A stretch of 64,000 bases of DNA from Humulus lupulus. Lineage: Eukaryota > Streptophyta > Magnoliopsida > Rosales > Cannabaceae. A model generated the notes under the pieces. That model made no database searches. It was given only the letters and a program-made list of their open reading frames with translations, and was not told where the DNA came from. The stretch's first letter is position 1. Every line of letters starts with the position of its first letter. Location: assembly GCF_963169125.1 (NCBI RefSeq), contig NC_084796.1, forward strand, positions 91,806,888 to 91,870,887, in the 5' to 3' direction. The position numbers and the translations under genes were made by a program. Positions 11,865-22,642 of the stretch are shown piece by piece.

Positions 11865-12446
11865 TGTTGACTCTCGATTTGGTCAACGACACGGAGTCAA
11901 GTAAAGCGACAAAAGTAAGATGAATTCAAACCAAAAAGATAAATGACACAAAGATTCATAGTGGTTCCGCCTGAAATGATGGTAATGACCTACGTCCACT
12001 TAGTGTTCTTATTAATGTAATGAAAACATGCGATCAGTAAACAAATGTTTACCAAGTTTTACAAGTTCAACAAAAGATACAAAGTATTGCGTAAAAACAA
12101 TAATTCTCTCTCCAAAGATCCAAAAGATCCTTCTCATTAACCATTTGAGTCTTATTTATAGGCTCAGTGATCTCCTTATGGGCCGATGGGCCTTGATTAC
12201 ATTTAATACAAGCGTATCTCAATCATAATGGATATTACAATTATTACATAAATGCAAGATCAAATATCGTTAGAAAATATCTGATATACTACGAGCAGCC
12301 CTGGTCGACTACAAAATATGCTTTCTGCTGAGTGAATTCTCTTCTGGTTAATGGTCGACCAGAACGTAACTGCTTAAATAGTCACGCGCATCCCACGTGC
12401 ACACTAGTCTTGCCACATCATCAGGTGAATCTTTTTTGGGTAAACA
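11865..12446 (-). repeat. 3' LTR of element C
   Basis: On the minus strand it runs TGTTTACCC ... GTCAACA. The minus-strand TATA box (TATAAATA) lies at 12153-12160. It aligns along its whole length with 32424-33006. It is the 3' LTR because the purine tract GGGGGCAAA (minus strand) abuts its start. Confidence 0.93.
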
Positions 12447-13281
12447 TTTGCCCCCAAGTTAATTTTAATGCAACCAGCATTTAATAAACTTACTCGACCA
12501 GAGATTCATCTGACCCATCACATCTGTCAGCACATTTTTTAAAAAGTATGTAATCATGACCTTTACAGTTTCCCAAAACTATTTCGACGGCTATTGCGGT
12601 TTCCCATACTTCAAAATCTTACTCCCATCATTACCTTTTCAACTGCACCACAATCATTATAAATATATTACCTTTGCCACTTTTCACTTTTTACCGAATC
12701 CTTCTCTCTCCTCAAGACCTCAGAAGAAAATTCTCAAGAAAAACCCAGAAAACTTTGGTGATCCGAGACACGTTCGACTAGCTTCAAGCAACAACCTTCA
12801 TGTCTCTTCTGCAAATCGTAATTCAAGTAGGTTTTGAACCCACCATCTCTTTTATGCAATCTAGAATAAATTTCATAGATTTTCTTATTTGAGCCTCCAA
12901 TGTTCTTGATAAAAAGTTTCTCAGGTAATCGGATTCACACAAAGATGTACAAAAACATGTTAGAATAGGGATTTTAGGTTGTAAAAAATAATAGGTGAGG
13001 TTTAGAAATTAATTGTGGGGCATAGGAGCACTGTTTTAAGGCCTGAAATTGAAGTGAAAATTCGATTTTACCATTTTCGCAAAAACTAGGTTTTTCCCGC
13101 CTGTGTTTTGGAGTCGAACTGTTTTTTCAAACTGCTCGCATATTTGTAGTGTTTATATTAGGATGCTGCTGGTCGTATAAAAGCTTAACTTTTATACATG
13201 AGCAATGTTATCCTTATATTTCTTCTTCTTCTATCTATTGGTCGTAGATTCTCACTTCCCCTATACTCTTCTCAAATTTTC
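12447..13281. other. Element C internal region: polypurine tract and upstream region of the antisense gene
   Basis: The bases next to the LTR (TTTGCCCCCAAGTT, plus strand) are the polypurine tract of the minus-strand element. The rest aligns with 56567-57416 of element F, including a TATAAATATATTA-like stretch near 12659, a TTCTCTCTC leader near 12705 and a TTATAC/TTTTATACA motif near 13170-13197. The region therefore probably holds the promoter and 5' leader of the antisense gene. That role is inferred from position and from conservation between copies. Confidence 0.5.
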
Positions 13282-13851
13282 ATGCACGATCCATGGGGAG
13301 GTGAGTGGCCAATAGACGACGTTCTTCTCGCGTTGCTGTTCGAGGATCAAGAACAATTGTCATTTCCTTTCTCTAAGCCTTCATTTTTGCGCCAAAATCC
13401 CACGACCAGTCCTTCAGACAATCAGCCACACATGGGTCGTGTTAAATACACAGCTCATAAGAAAAAGAAAACCATCGATTCTCCTTCTAACCACCCTGCT
13501 TCTCGTACCGAGGGTCTTTCAAATGATCCTAAACCTATAAACTTTGCACCACCAGATATTCAACCCAAAGCCCGGCCTCACGATGGCCCTCGAGCAGAAG
13601 TTGACAGGTACGTCGTGCCTCCTAATGTCATATTGGCTAGGATTGTGGCAAAATATCCCAAGAAGTACGGTCTTCCTGGGATTACCTTAGTCAAACCTAC
13701 ATCCAACCAAAGGGCAAACGTGCCTCGAGTCGCCTTCAGTGCCTGGTCGAGGTTTCACATTTAGGCAGGGGCAATCTTGCCCTTGCACGAATTTTTTCAA
13801 GGGGTGGCCAATTACTTCAATGTCGCCCATTTTCAAATAACACCCAATGGA
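13282..13851 (+). pseudogene. Antisense gene of element C, exon 1, first part (Transposase_28-like)
   Basis: The ATG at 13282 opens MHDPWGGEWPIDDVLLALL, which matches element F at 57417 (MHDPWGGERPIDDNLIALL). Conservation between the copies is obvious from this residue, so it is preferred to the in-frame ATG at 13198. The product is a basic, proline-rich N-terminus followed by RAEVDRYVVPPNVILARIV and KYPKKYGLPGIT. A TAG at 13762 replaces the GAA codon that F has after YHI. The exon is then cut by the CACTA-2 insertion at 13852 and resumes at 21893. It resembles the Transposase_28 family of unknown function, located as in other Tat elements with an antisense ORF. Confidence 0.7.
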
Positions 13852-14599
13852 CACTACAAGAAAAAACAGTATTCATAACACTTAAAAACTGCTAACCGGT
13901 AGTATTGATAACGCTTCTGAAAACGCTAACATAGCCCCTGTTATTAAAAGTCCTGTCTTTTTTATAACAGTATTCGAATGTTATGTTCGATGTTATCTTA
14001 AACTATTCAATAACACATTTTTAGTTGCTATAATATTCAAATAATAACATTTAGTTAGAGTATTTGGTTATAAATTTGAAGTTTAATCTTATACTTTTTG
14101 CATAACACTTTTCAACTGTTACATTTGATTATTTTGATAGCATTTTTAGTTTGTTATATTATATAAATCATAACAATTTATTACGCTTATAATATGTTTC
14201 TAAATCATAACATATTAAGGTTTTTTATTATGATAAGGGTACTTATAAGTTTTTTTTTTTAATTAAAAGATTTTCATTATTGTATTTTGATAAAAAAAAC
14301 AAAAATTTATCATGAAATGTAATTCTCAATAGATTGATAAACCATAAGAATTACATTAAACAATAACTAATTCAAACTATGAATGTGTCTATTTCATGAG
14401 ATCTTAGTTCTAACTTAAGTTTGAAAGCATAACATAATAAAGTTTTATAATCTTGAACATTTTTTACTTCAAAAATGAAAAACAAAAAATTACAAGATAC
14501 ACAAAAGTAAACCATGCATGAAACTTGCTCCATCCTTCAATTCATCATCCTTTGTGCACTTGTCTTTGTTGTGAGTCCATTTGTTGTGCACTTGTCATA

Positions 14600-14742
14600 T
14601 ACCTGTTTCCCTTTCTTCCACAGGTCCATGTGTAATCCCCTTTGCAATAAAGTCAGTTGTAGTCCACAAAAGGCCTATTGCTGTCAAGCTTATGTTAAGC
14701 TCCGTCTTTAGAGCACTGTAAGCTCCAGTCACATCTACACAC
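14600..14742 (-). pseudogene. MON2: Captured MON2-like exon fragment
   Basis: Minus strand: the acceptor TTACAG (14748-14743) is followed by a frame reading CVDVTGAYSALKTELNISL and then TAIGLLWTTTDFIAKG. From memory this matches the plant MON2 / Sec7-related Golgi trafficking protein, in the conserved stretch that includes KTELNISLTAIGLLW. The frame meets a stop soon after EERETGI (about 14595). No neighbouring MON2 exon was recognised, so it is a fragment inside CACTA-2. Family assignment is from recall without alignment. Confidence 0.6.
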
Positions 14743-17700
14743 CTGTAATATTCGAGTGTAATAATGGAATCACACCAGCAATTACTTAAAGTGGTAATTC
14801 TAGGGCTTTTATAAAAAAAACAGAACCGAATTGCCTTGTATTAATTAAAAATGCATGAAAGTTGTAATTCTAGGTTTCTATGTTGGAAGTAATGAAATTA
14901 TAAGATTTTATCAGTCAATCCAAGTATAGGTGTCAGTGTGTGCCTATGCATATGTGTAATCGGTCACTTGATATATTATGTCACTGCACAATATAGTATC
15001 TGATAAAACTGGAAGATTAGAACTTATTAAAGTGGCAGCTATAGTCATCCATGTTGCATTAATGAAATTATTAGCTCTTATTAAATATATCTGTATTATA
15101 CTTTCAAAAGCATCAATCAAGCAATCAAAGAATATGTACTATTATCTTATAGAAGTGTCAAACGTAAGCATGAAAAATCATAGACAACCTATGACTTCAA
15201 TACAGTAATGTGTATAAAAAGGAAGAATGAAAAGGCTAATAAAAGCAGACATTACATTTATAGGCTAATAAAAGGCTAACTTTAAAAAGTTAGTAATATA
15301 AGTTTACCTCTAAAACATGCAAAATAATCTTTAAAGACCCAACACATGCATCCACACTCTCAGTAGAGAAATATAGAACCCTCGACGGAGAAATGACACA
15401 CATTCAAGTGATCTCATTTATGCAAGTGTGGTTTGATTGGTTTCCATCTAGAGATAGAATGTATCAATGATAAGAAATTTCAATTCTGATTTCACTAGTT
15501 AAACAGCCACAAACTCTTAGGAAGACAGAGTTCTCACATTCTATGATATCACTTTGGGTCTGGTTGACAAGTCCTGGAAGTGATCTGAACCTAAAACAAC
15601 ACATATGGATTGATCTAATGCATCTAGTGCCATCTAACACTTTCTTAAAGATCTTAAATTTTCACCTAAAATATTATAGATATATATATATATAAAAACA
15701 TATATCCTACTAAACAAACAGTAATTTACATGATTTACCTGAGAATTTAAAGAGGAAAGAATATTGAAGTCGCTGTACTGGCCAGACGATTCCCTCAATA
15801 ACTTTTTCACACCAGTAGAAACCCCCTTTCAAGATAAACTAAAGCTTAATATACTTAAACAATTAAACTCTATAAGAATGCTGCAAGAAAATCCCAAACA
15901 AAAATACTAGTTTCTAGTTACCAAATAGCAACCAAAATCAACTTTTCCTACCCTCTTCATGTTTCTTTTCCACTTCTCATTGATAAGTTATAACAAGACA
16001 AATCTATAATTCCTCCCTTTTTCTCTCTACTTGATCAATAATCATGTTCTTTTTTTACTGAACCTTGGAAGACATTTCTTATGTAGCCTAGGATTTGATT
16101 TTTAAACCAAAAGACAAACAATCATTCATTTATAAGCTATTTTGGTTGTAAAAATTTTAAATTAAATTTCCCTTAAAACCAAATAGATTATTACATAGAT
16201 ATTCATGAACATCAGATGAGATGAACCTCATACCACTAGCTATTTTGCACAGCTTAATGATTATATGTGCTAAAGACAAAAAAAAAATAGAGATGCTTAA
16301 AAATTATCAAAGATCTGTAAAAGATTTCATTAACCCACTTGGAATCCAAACTAACATGTATTTAGCCCAAGTTAGAGAAATTTCCTAGTTATATTTCTCC
16401 AAATAGATAACACAGCCCTGTTACAGCATATACCTTACAAGATACAGTTTTATCTTCCTCTTTTTTTCTTCATTTATTTAAATTATATGCACACACACAC
16501 ATACACACAAAAATATGAGAGCCAAGAGCAGTTATTCTGTAAAGAACACTTTCTTAATCTCCATACCAACTTCTACTTTCTGAGTTTCATGAGTTAGATT
16601 AGTTATAAGCTTACAACATAAGTTATCTACCAGTAAATGTGTATTCATTCTGTTTATAGCAGCAGTAAAAATATATTTCTGTAATGCACTTTCAGCTATG
16701 CCCTTAAGACGTGAAAAATTATAGAAAGTATTTGTGTGATATTGAAAATGTAACACCGGACACATATTGGTGTAGGTTCCTTAACATTTAAAAAATAAAT
16801 AAATCCTAAATAAGGAGTAACAAAAGCAACAGTGTCACACTAAACACCAATGACTCAAGAAATCAAGGAAACTGGGACAAAAAAAGGACTTCTAGAAAAA
16901 TATATAAGAACCACATATATATACCTCTTCAACTAATTTATTGACCATAAATGAAAATATTGAAATGACTTTCACTACCAACTAAAATTGACTGTCAAGA
17001 ACAATACCACAACAGCCGAAACAACAACATGGCGTAGAAGCATAAACAAAAAACTACAGCTAAATTCAGGAAAAATATGATCATCTAAAGTTTTAAGTGG
17101 ACTAGCATTATCAACCCATCAACAGTCAGCAATCAAAATTCAATCCTCCATTAGTAGAAGATATGTGAGAGTTCTTTTAAAAGTAGCAATCTCAAATAAT
17201 GAAACTCAGTAGATTTAAATAAGCGAGCAAGTTTGCTACTATGTCGCAATGAGAAGCTTATAAACAACAATTTTTTTTCTGTCCTTAAGGAAACATAAAG
17301 ACTTATAATATGAAAACATAAAGACTTATAATTTTTACAGATTATAATATGAGACAAGTTGAGATCCTGTGGCATCTACTTTCACAAGGCAATAAATGAA
17401 TGCGATACTATAATTTTTACAGACTTATAATGAAATATCAAAGCATAAAGTTGCAAGTGGAAATAGTAATTATATGAAAACATAAAGAATTACTAGGAAA
17501 AAGATATATCAAAGCATAAATATGACCACATCAACAAAGAAAACATCAAATGAAGAGACCAATATCATGATAAACTCTTAAGTCATGACTACTAAAATAT
17601 GTAGTATCCTAAGGAAATAAAAAAGAAATAGAAAAATAAAATACCCAAACCAGAAAAATTTGTAAGTTAATTAGAAGAAAAAAAAACTCGTTATTAAAGA

Positions 17701-18574
17701 CAAAAGATGGGAGGCATTAACACAAAAAAAAATGACAAGAATATCTCAAAATACAGACACAAAACACCTTTAAAACTATTTCTAAATGATGCATACTTAT
17801 GGTTACTTCAAGGACATTTCAATTCTGTTCACACTACGATTGGGCATTCTTATGGTCTTTAGTAGAAATATCACCCAAAAAATTTCTTGTAGTAAATTAA
17901 TCAAACAGTCTCAAGGCAAATGAATGAAACAAAGTAAGTTATAGAAAAAATTATGGATTGTCCAATACTCAAAAATATAACTTATCTTTCCAAAAAGGTC
18001 CTGCCCTAGGAATAAAACAAAAATATTTCAAACTTAATAAAATATTGTTTTTTGTGGTAGTTCTAAAACACAGAATGAAAACAGAAAGATAAAAACTTGG
18101 GGTCGAGAAACTAAAAATAATGATAATGGAAAAATAGTAGCCCTACAGAGCATTAAAATTTAAAAACCACCAGGATCAAAGCTCAACAGAAATGATAATC
18201 ACTGCATAGAATATATTTATGCACACATAATCTGTCTATAATTTGTTCATTATTCAGCTCAATGATATAAACACCTTATAAAACTTCAAAAGAATTTAAA
18301 ATATATTAAATTAATATTTTTCATTATTGTAAATGCATTATTCGCCTAGTTTTCCATTATGTACTAGTGCATTCCATTCATCAACAACAACCATATACTT
18401 CACACTAGTTAATACATAACATTTCACAAATGACAAATATGGAATAGAATATAGAAATAAGTTGAGACAGCTGCAGTTATATAAATATATATAGAGAGAG
18501 AGAAAGAGACCTTTTCTGAACTATGAGGCCTTGAAAGTGAGTATCAAAATCTGAAATTCCAGAGCTTAACTGGT

Positions 18575-18664
18575 CAGAATCCATTTATGCTTCTGCTGCT
18601 TCAGCAACGCCCAAAAGCTTTAAACACTCATTCCAACACTCAGCACCCCTCCATAGAAGCTTAG
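18575..18664 (-). other. Exon-like segment of unknown origin
   Basis: Minus strand: the acceptor-like CTTGCAG ends at 18665 and is followed by KLLWRGAECWNECLKLLG, then VAEAAEA and a stop. Its composition is coding-like and unlike the AT-rich surroundings. I do not recognise the protein. It may be another captured exon (possibly a last exon) in CACTA-2. Confidence 0.35.
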
Positions 18665-19003
18665 CTGCAAGACCATAATACCCAACATCATTAACATCTT
18701 ACATGAACACCCTATTACATTAACTGCGAATTGTCTAAGAATTTGGCCAACTAGAACTAAATAAGTTAATCACAAATTTAAATGTTGTATTTATCTTTCC
18801 TGAAACTTCATAGAAAAAAAATAAAAATACTATTCAATGCAAAAATATAAACCTAAACTTCAGTTTTTCCTTAAAACTACTGTATTTGAGACTTAAAACC
18901 CATTATCATCTCTATCAAGCCATAAATCCAGATAAACAGAAGAAAAAACCAAAACTGTATTATTTTTCTTCAAACTCAATCTCAAACTAAATAAATATAT
19001 CAC

Positions 19004-19103
19004 CTCAGAAACCCATTGTCCCAATATAATTGTGACTTTCTGATGGATGATACGCATATTTGGATGATCATTTGAGAGATCAAGTGATAATGCACCATTA
19101 AAC
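19004..19103 (-). pseudogene. IPO11: Captured importin-11-like exon
   Basis: Minus strand: the acceptor TTTGCAG (ending at 19104) and donor GAG|GTGATA (intron from 19003) enclose exactly 100 bp. The phase gives 33 codons reading FNGALSLDLSNDHPNMRII, then HQKVTIILGQWVSE. The HxKVxxILGQWVSE signature is characteristic of importin-11-type nuclear transport receptors (HEAT-repeat karyopherins) of plants. Both splice borders are preserved, as expected when genomic DNA is captured. No flanking importin exon was recognised nearby. Confidence 0.6.
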
Positions 19104-19405
19104 CTGCAAATTTACACATTAGGAAGACAAAATCATGTAAATATAACAAACCCAAGAAGATATTAGAGCCTGAAATAAATAGATATGTCAAACTATAAGC
19201 TAACTTTAACAGACAACCGACCGTACAAACCAACTCTCTAGCTGAGAGCAACTGAAACTCTTAAAGATAAGGCAGTAGAAGAGGTACCGAAGAAATTTCT
19301 GCCAGTCTACTATATTCACTTGAGTTTCACATACAATAAATTCAGTATTATAACACTTAAATTGTGTCTGAAGTTAGTTTTTTTGTGTTGTTATTTCCTT
19401 TCCAG

Positions 19406-19471
19406 CTCAAGAACGAGGTTGAAAAAATGGATGAAAACTTCTCTGTCACTGAAAATCTTCTTGAGCACAAG
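19406..19471 (+). pseudogene. MAP70: Captured MAP70-like exon
   Basis: The acceptor TTTCCAG (ending 19405) and donor AAG|GTGAGT (intron from 19472) enclose 66 bp, or 22 codons: LKNEVEKMDENFSVTENL then LEHK. This matches the plant microtubule-associated protein 70 family, where a 'KMDEK...TENLLEHK' stretch precedes NLEIKK. MAP70 proteins are coiled-coil microtubule-binding proteins. The segment lies on the opposite strand from the importin and MON2 fragments, which implies separate capture or rearrangement. Confidence 0.6.
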
Positions 19472-20329
19472 GTGAGTTATGGTCTTTCATGAGACATTTT
19501 CAAGCATTATGAGTGTACTTCAAATAAGATCTAATGGAGGCATTTGCATTTTTATAGGTCATGGCCAGAATTCAAGCCCTTACTTTTTTTCAATTGTTTT
19601 CTTGTTAATACCCAACTTGTTTCCTTCTAATTTATCATTCAGAAATGATTATTTTATTCATTCTTTTATGTTTTTTTATGTTAATACCTAAAAATACTGA
19701 TGTTGTGCTTCTTGTAATGTTCGATTTGTCTCCAGATATGTTTATGCTTATTTTTTATAAGAATTGCTCAAACCATATAGCAAATTAGATACTTCAACAA
19801 AAATCATGAAAAAGATGGCCTACAGTTGTGTTGAACAAGTCTAATGGTCAACCAATTAAGCAAATAAAATTTCTTTAAGATTAATCATTCAAATCTATTT
19901 GAACAAACAGAGCATCTTTGCAGTTTATATTATAATCATGCTATGAAATCAGAATCATGGATTACAATTTTTTACAACTCGCACTATCATCTTAGACAAC
20001 TCTATTGTTCATAACTTAATAAAACAATCGGTTTGGCTCTGGCAATGGAATACACTAATAGGACAGAAAGAGCTTAGGCTAAAAACCTTTCAAAATGGCA
20101 CATAAATTATGGTCACTTATATTTAACTGCATTGCATGACTCAAGGTATCCAAAACCATCAGAAATATTAAGCTCAAGCGATAATCTAAAATGATAACAA
20201 GAAAGCACAAATAGCTTAATATAAAAAGAAAGCACTATATAAGTATTCTAACATTTGTTCTAGCAATGCCACATTCAAGGTTCAATGTAAGCACAAGAAC
20301 TAGACAAGGAAACTAAGCATAAAACCATA

Positions 20330-21480
20330 ATTTCGTTAGGGATTGGCATACCATTTTCTTCGCTAGTTTCAGTTTCATCTCGTACCCCTGAGGCTTTCTC
20401 TTCTTCTTCACCATGGCCATTAGGACTGGTGCTTGTTAAAGGTAAACATCTTTGAAGTTCCTCTACAATGGGGATTACATTGTCATCGAATGGATCTCTA
20501 AGTAGCACCTATACCAAATGTTTTGTCTCTAAGTTCAGTACAGTTCATTTTACTAGAAAAGCACTCTAAATATGCAACACATAACTCAAAACTTTTTTTT
20601 TTCAACAATCACATAACTCAAACAAAATTAAACATATGAAGATTGAACTGTTCAATTGGAAAACAAACATTAAGAAGACCCCATCTCAATAATTTTCTAT
20701 ATTGGTGTTCACAATGCCTACAACAATGCATACCCCTGTTAAAAGGAAAACTACACCAGCAAACCAGAAAACAACAACAGACAGCAGAGAGAATAACTCA
20801 CGACCCCAATCCCAAAATCAAAATGTTAAGTTGCTCTGACACATAGGGATCGATTATAAGATTCAAACAATAAAAGAGGTAGACAATTCCAACACAAACA
20901 AATATATGTATTGATATATTCAAATGTTTTCTTGATATTAAACTAAAATCTAAAAAAGTAAAAGGAAAAGAAAACTCACAGAGAAGTACGGCTTCTTGAG
21001 CAGCTGGGTTGCTTGGGTTCTTGCTTCAGCAGGGGCATCGTCAATAATGCTTCAGTGACTCAACGGAAGAGAGTGACGAGAGAAATTGGTTTTGCTAAGT
21101 CCATAATTCCATTCAAGCAACACAAAAAAAACAAAATTCTTGAAATAGATACTTACAAAAATACTGCTGAATATAGATAATAGATAACGAAGAAAAAAGA
21201 TACCCTGGAAGAAATCAGAGCAGGCTTCTCGGACTCAATCTTTGTCTGCGGTGTCTCTTCGGCCTCTTCTAGGGGTTCTGTTGTCGCCGTTGTCGAAGTG
21301 GTGGAGGCTACGGAGTCAGTTTATATATATATATGATATAGATACATAACAACGTAAGGGAGAAATCGCCAAAAATCTGAAACTAAAAGTGTAGAAACTT
21401 ACCCATCCAAAGAAGATGTCGAAAGTTGGTGCTAGTGCATGGGGGTTTACGGAGCAGCAGCATGTGGGAAATTTTTAGGG
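20330..21480 (-). pseudogene. Candidate spliced gene fragment of unknown function in CACTA-2
   Basis: Minus strand: a leader-like exon ends GGATGG|GTAAGT near 21414. An exon (about 21320-21204) reads TEPLEEAEETPQTKIESEK and ends before a GTATC donor. A second (about 21045-20980) reads DDAPAEARTQATQLLKKPYF and ends at GTGAGT. A third (about 20505-20335) reads VLLRDPFDDNVIPIVEELQR and continues with an acidic Glu-rich tail. Exon-like composition and splice signals suggest a transcription unit or captured gene, with its promoter near the right CACTA end. I do not recognise the protein, and the joins are not proven. Confidence 0.4.
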
Positions 21481-21892
21481 AATATAACATCTTTAGTTTC
21501 GGTTGTGAGGTTTTGAAGAGGAAAGAGGGAAAGAAAAAACCCTAATTTCTGAGAGGAGCACACATTCGGAATTGAAGAGAGAAAGAGGGAAAGGGGAAAG
21601 AGGTTCAGATGGAATGAAGGGGTTCTTTCCTAGGCAGGAGACTCTTGGGTTCTTACTTCTAGCAAGAGAGATGCCGTGAGGGAGAAGAGAGTCGATGGAG
21701 TGAGTGTGAAAGAGAGGGCAGAGGAGGCAAATGGGATAGATAGAATTTTCATTAGGCGGTAAATGAAATAGTTGGCGCCTAAATTATCTCTGAAAAAAAA
21801 ACCGTGTGTTTTTCTTAATTTTCCCATTAATAACACTTCTTAATATATGTCATTTTTTAACATAATATATAGTCAAAATTGTTGTAGTGGGA

Positions 21893-22602
21893 TATAGAGT
21901 GCTATCAACACTCTATATCCTTTACAACCACAAAAAATGGCATGTGCCTACACCACATGAGATCAACTATCTGTTCGATCTCAAGTCCAACCCCAACCAA
22001 AACAACACGGGGTTTTTCCATTTCTGCCACCAGGAATCTGCTCGCATATACTTGAGTGATGTTACCTACAAATCCAACGTAAAAAAGTACTTCCAGGAGT
22101 ATTTCCTTACGACGGACCTGGTCGCCAACAACTTGGCCTTCACACAAGGAGGTAAATCTCTCAATCTATGGTCATTTATTTTCTGTCGGTTTTTCCTTCA
22201 TTGTCCTTAGCAAATTAGTGTTGTGTCTAGGTCCATGGTACTGACAAGTCCCCACTCCAGAGATGGAGATGAGGGTCGTAGCCCTCGCCAGCATGACAAA
22301 CATTGAAAAGAGCGTCAAGGAGCTGGTCACTGAGAGCAATCTAAGGTTGGTCGGCCTTTTGGAACCTCACCAGGAAGTGAGGGAATCCATCGCGGGGAGT
22401 GGCACTAGAGAGGGTACCGGACAAGAAATCCCCTAGCAGCAGTAAGATGTGCCACAACCCCAAAGACAACGGGCAATGGGAGTGACCATCCGAGAACCGT
22501 CTAGCAACCCTCAGGCTGTTGCTGCCCCTGCCAACCATGGGAGGGGAAAACAAAAACTGCTGGAATACACCGGCCCTATGTCTAAAACCTCTGACGAGAA
22601 TG
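21893..22602 (+). pseudogene. Antisense gene of element C, exon 1 (second part), intron 1 and exon 2
   Basis: The frame interrupted at 13851 resumes here. The domain core reads LYNHKKWHVPTPHEINYLF and DLKSNPNQ, and ends LVANNLAFTQG. Intron 1 is 22152-22260 (donor G|GTAAAT, acceptor CTCCAG). Joining the exons keeps the frame into EMEMRVVALASMTNIEKSV and KELVTESNLRL, a coiled-coil-like helix, exactly as in element F. Exon 2 contains TAG stops near 22435 and ends at 22602 (AATG|GTATTG). Intron 2 then holds the solo-LTR insertion. Same family and caveats as exon 1. Confidence 0.68.
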
Positions 22603-22642
22603 GTATTGATCTTTTTCTCTTAAATAATTTTCCCATCCGTTG

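Larger units (their letters stand above)
13852..21889. mobile_element. CACTA-2: 8.0 kb CACTA transposon carrying captured exon fragments
   Basis: The left end CACTACAAGAAAAAACAG and the right end ...CAAAATTGTTGTAGTG are inverted CACTA termini. They are flanked by the 3-bp duplication GGA (13849-13851, 21890-21892). Subterminal motifs repeat at both ends (ATAACACTT near 13876, AACACTTCTTAA near 21832). Removing the element restores the antisense reading frame as seen in element F (ACCCAACGGATATAGAG). No transposase domain was recognised, but short segments bounded by splice signals resemble host genes (MON2-like, importin-11-like and MAP70-like). The remainder is AT-rich (15210-18560 has nothing identifiable). 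Confidence 0.88.
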
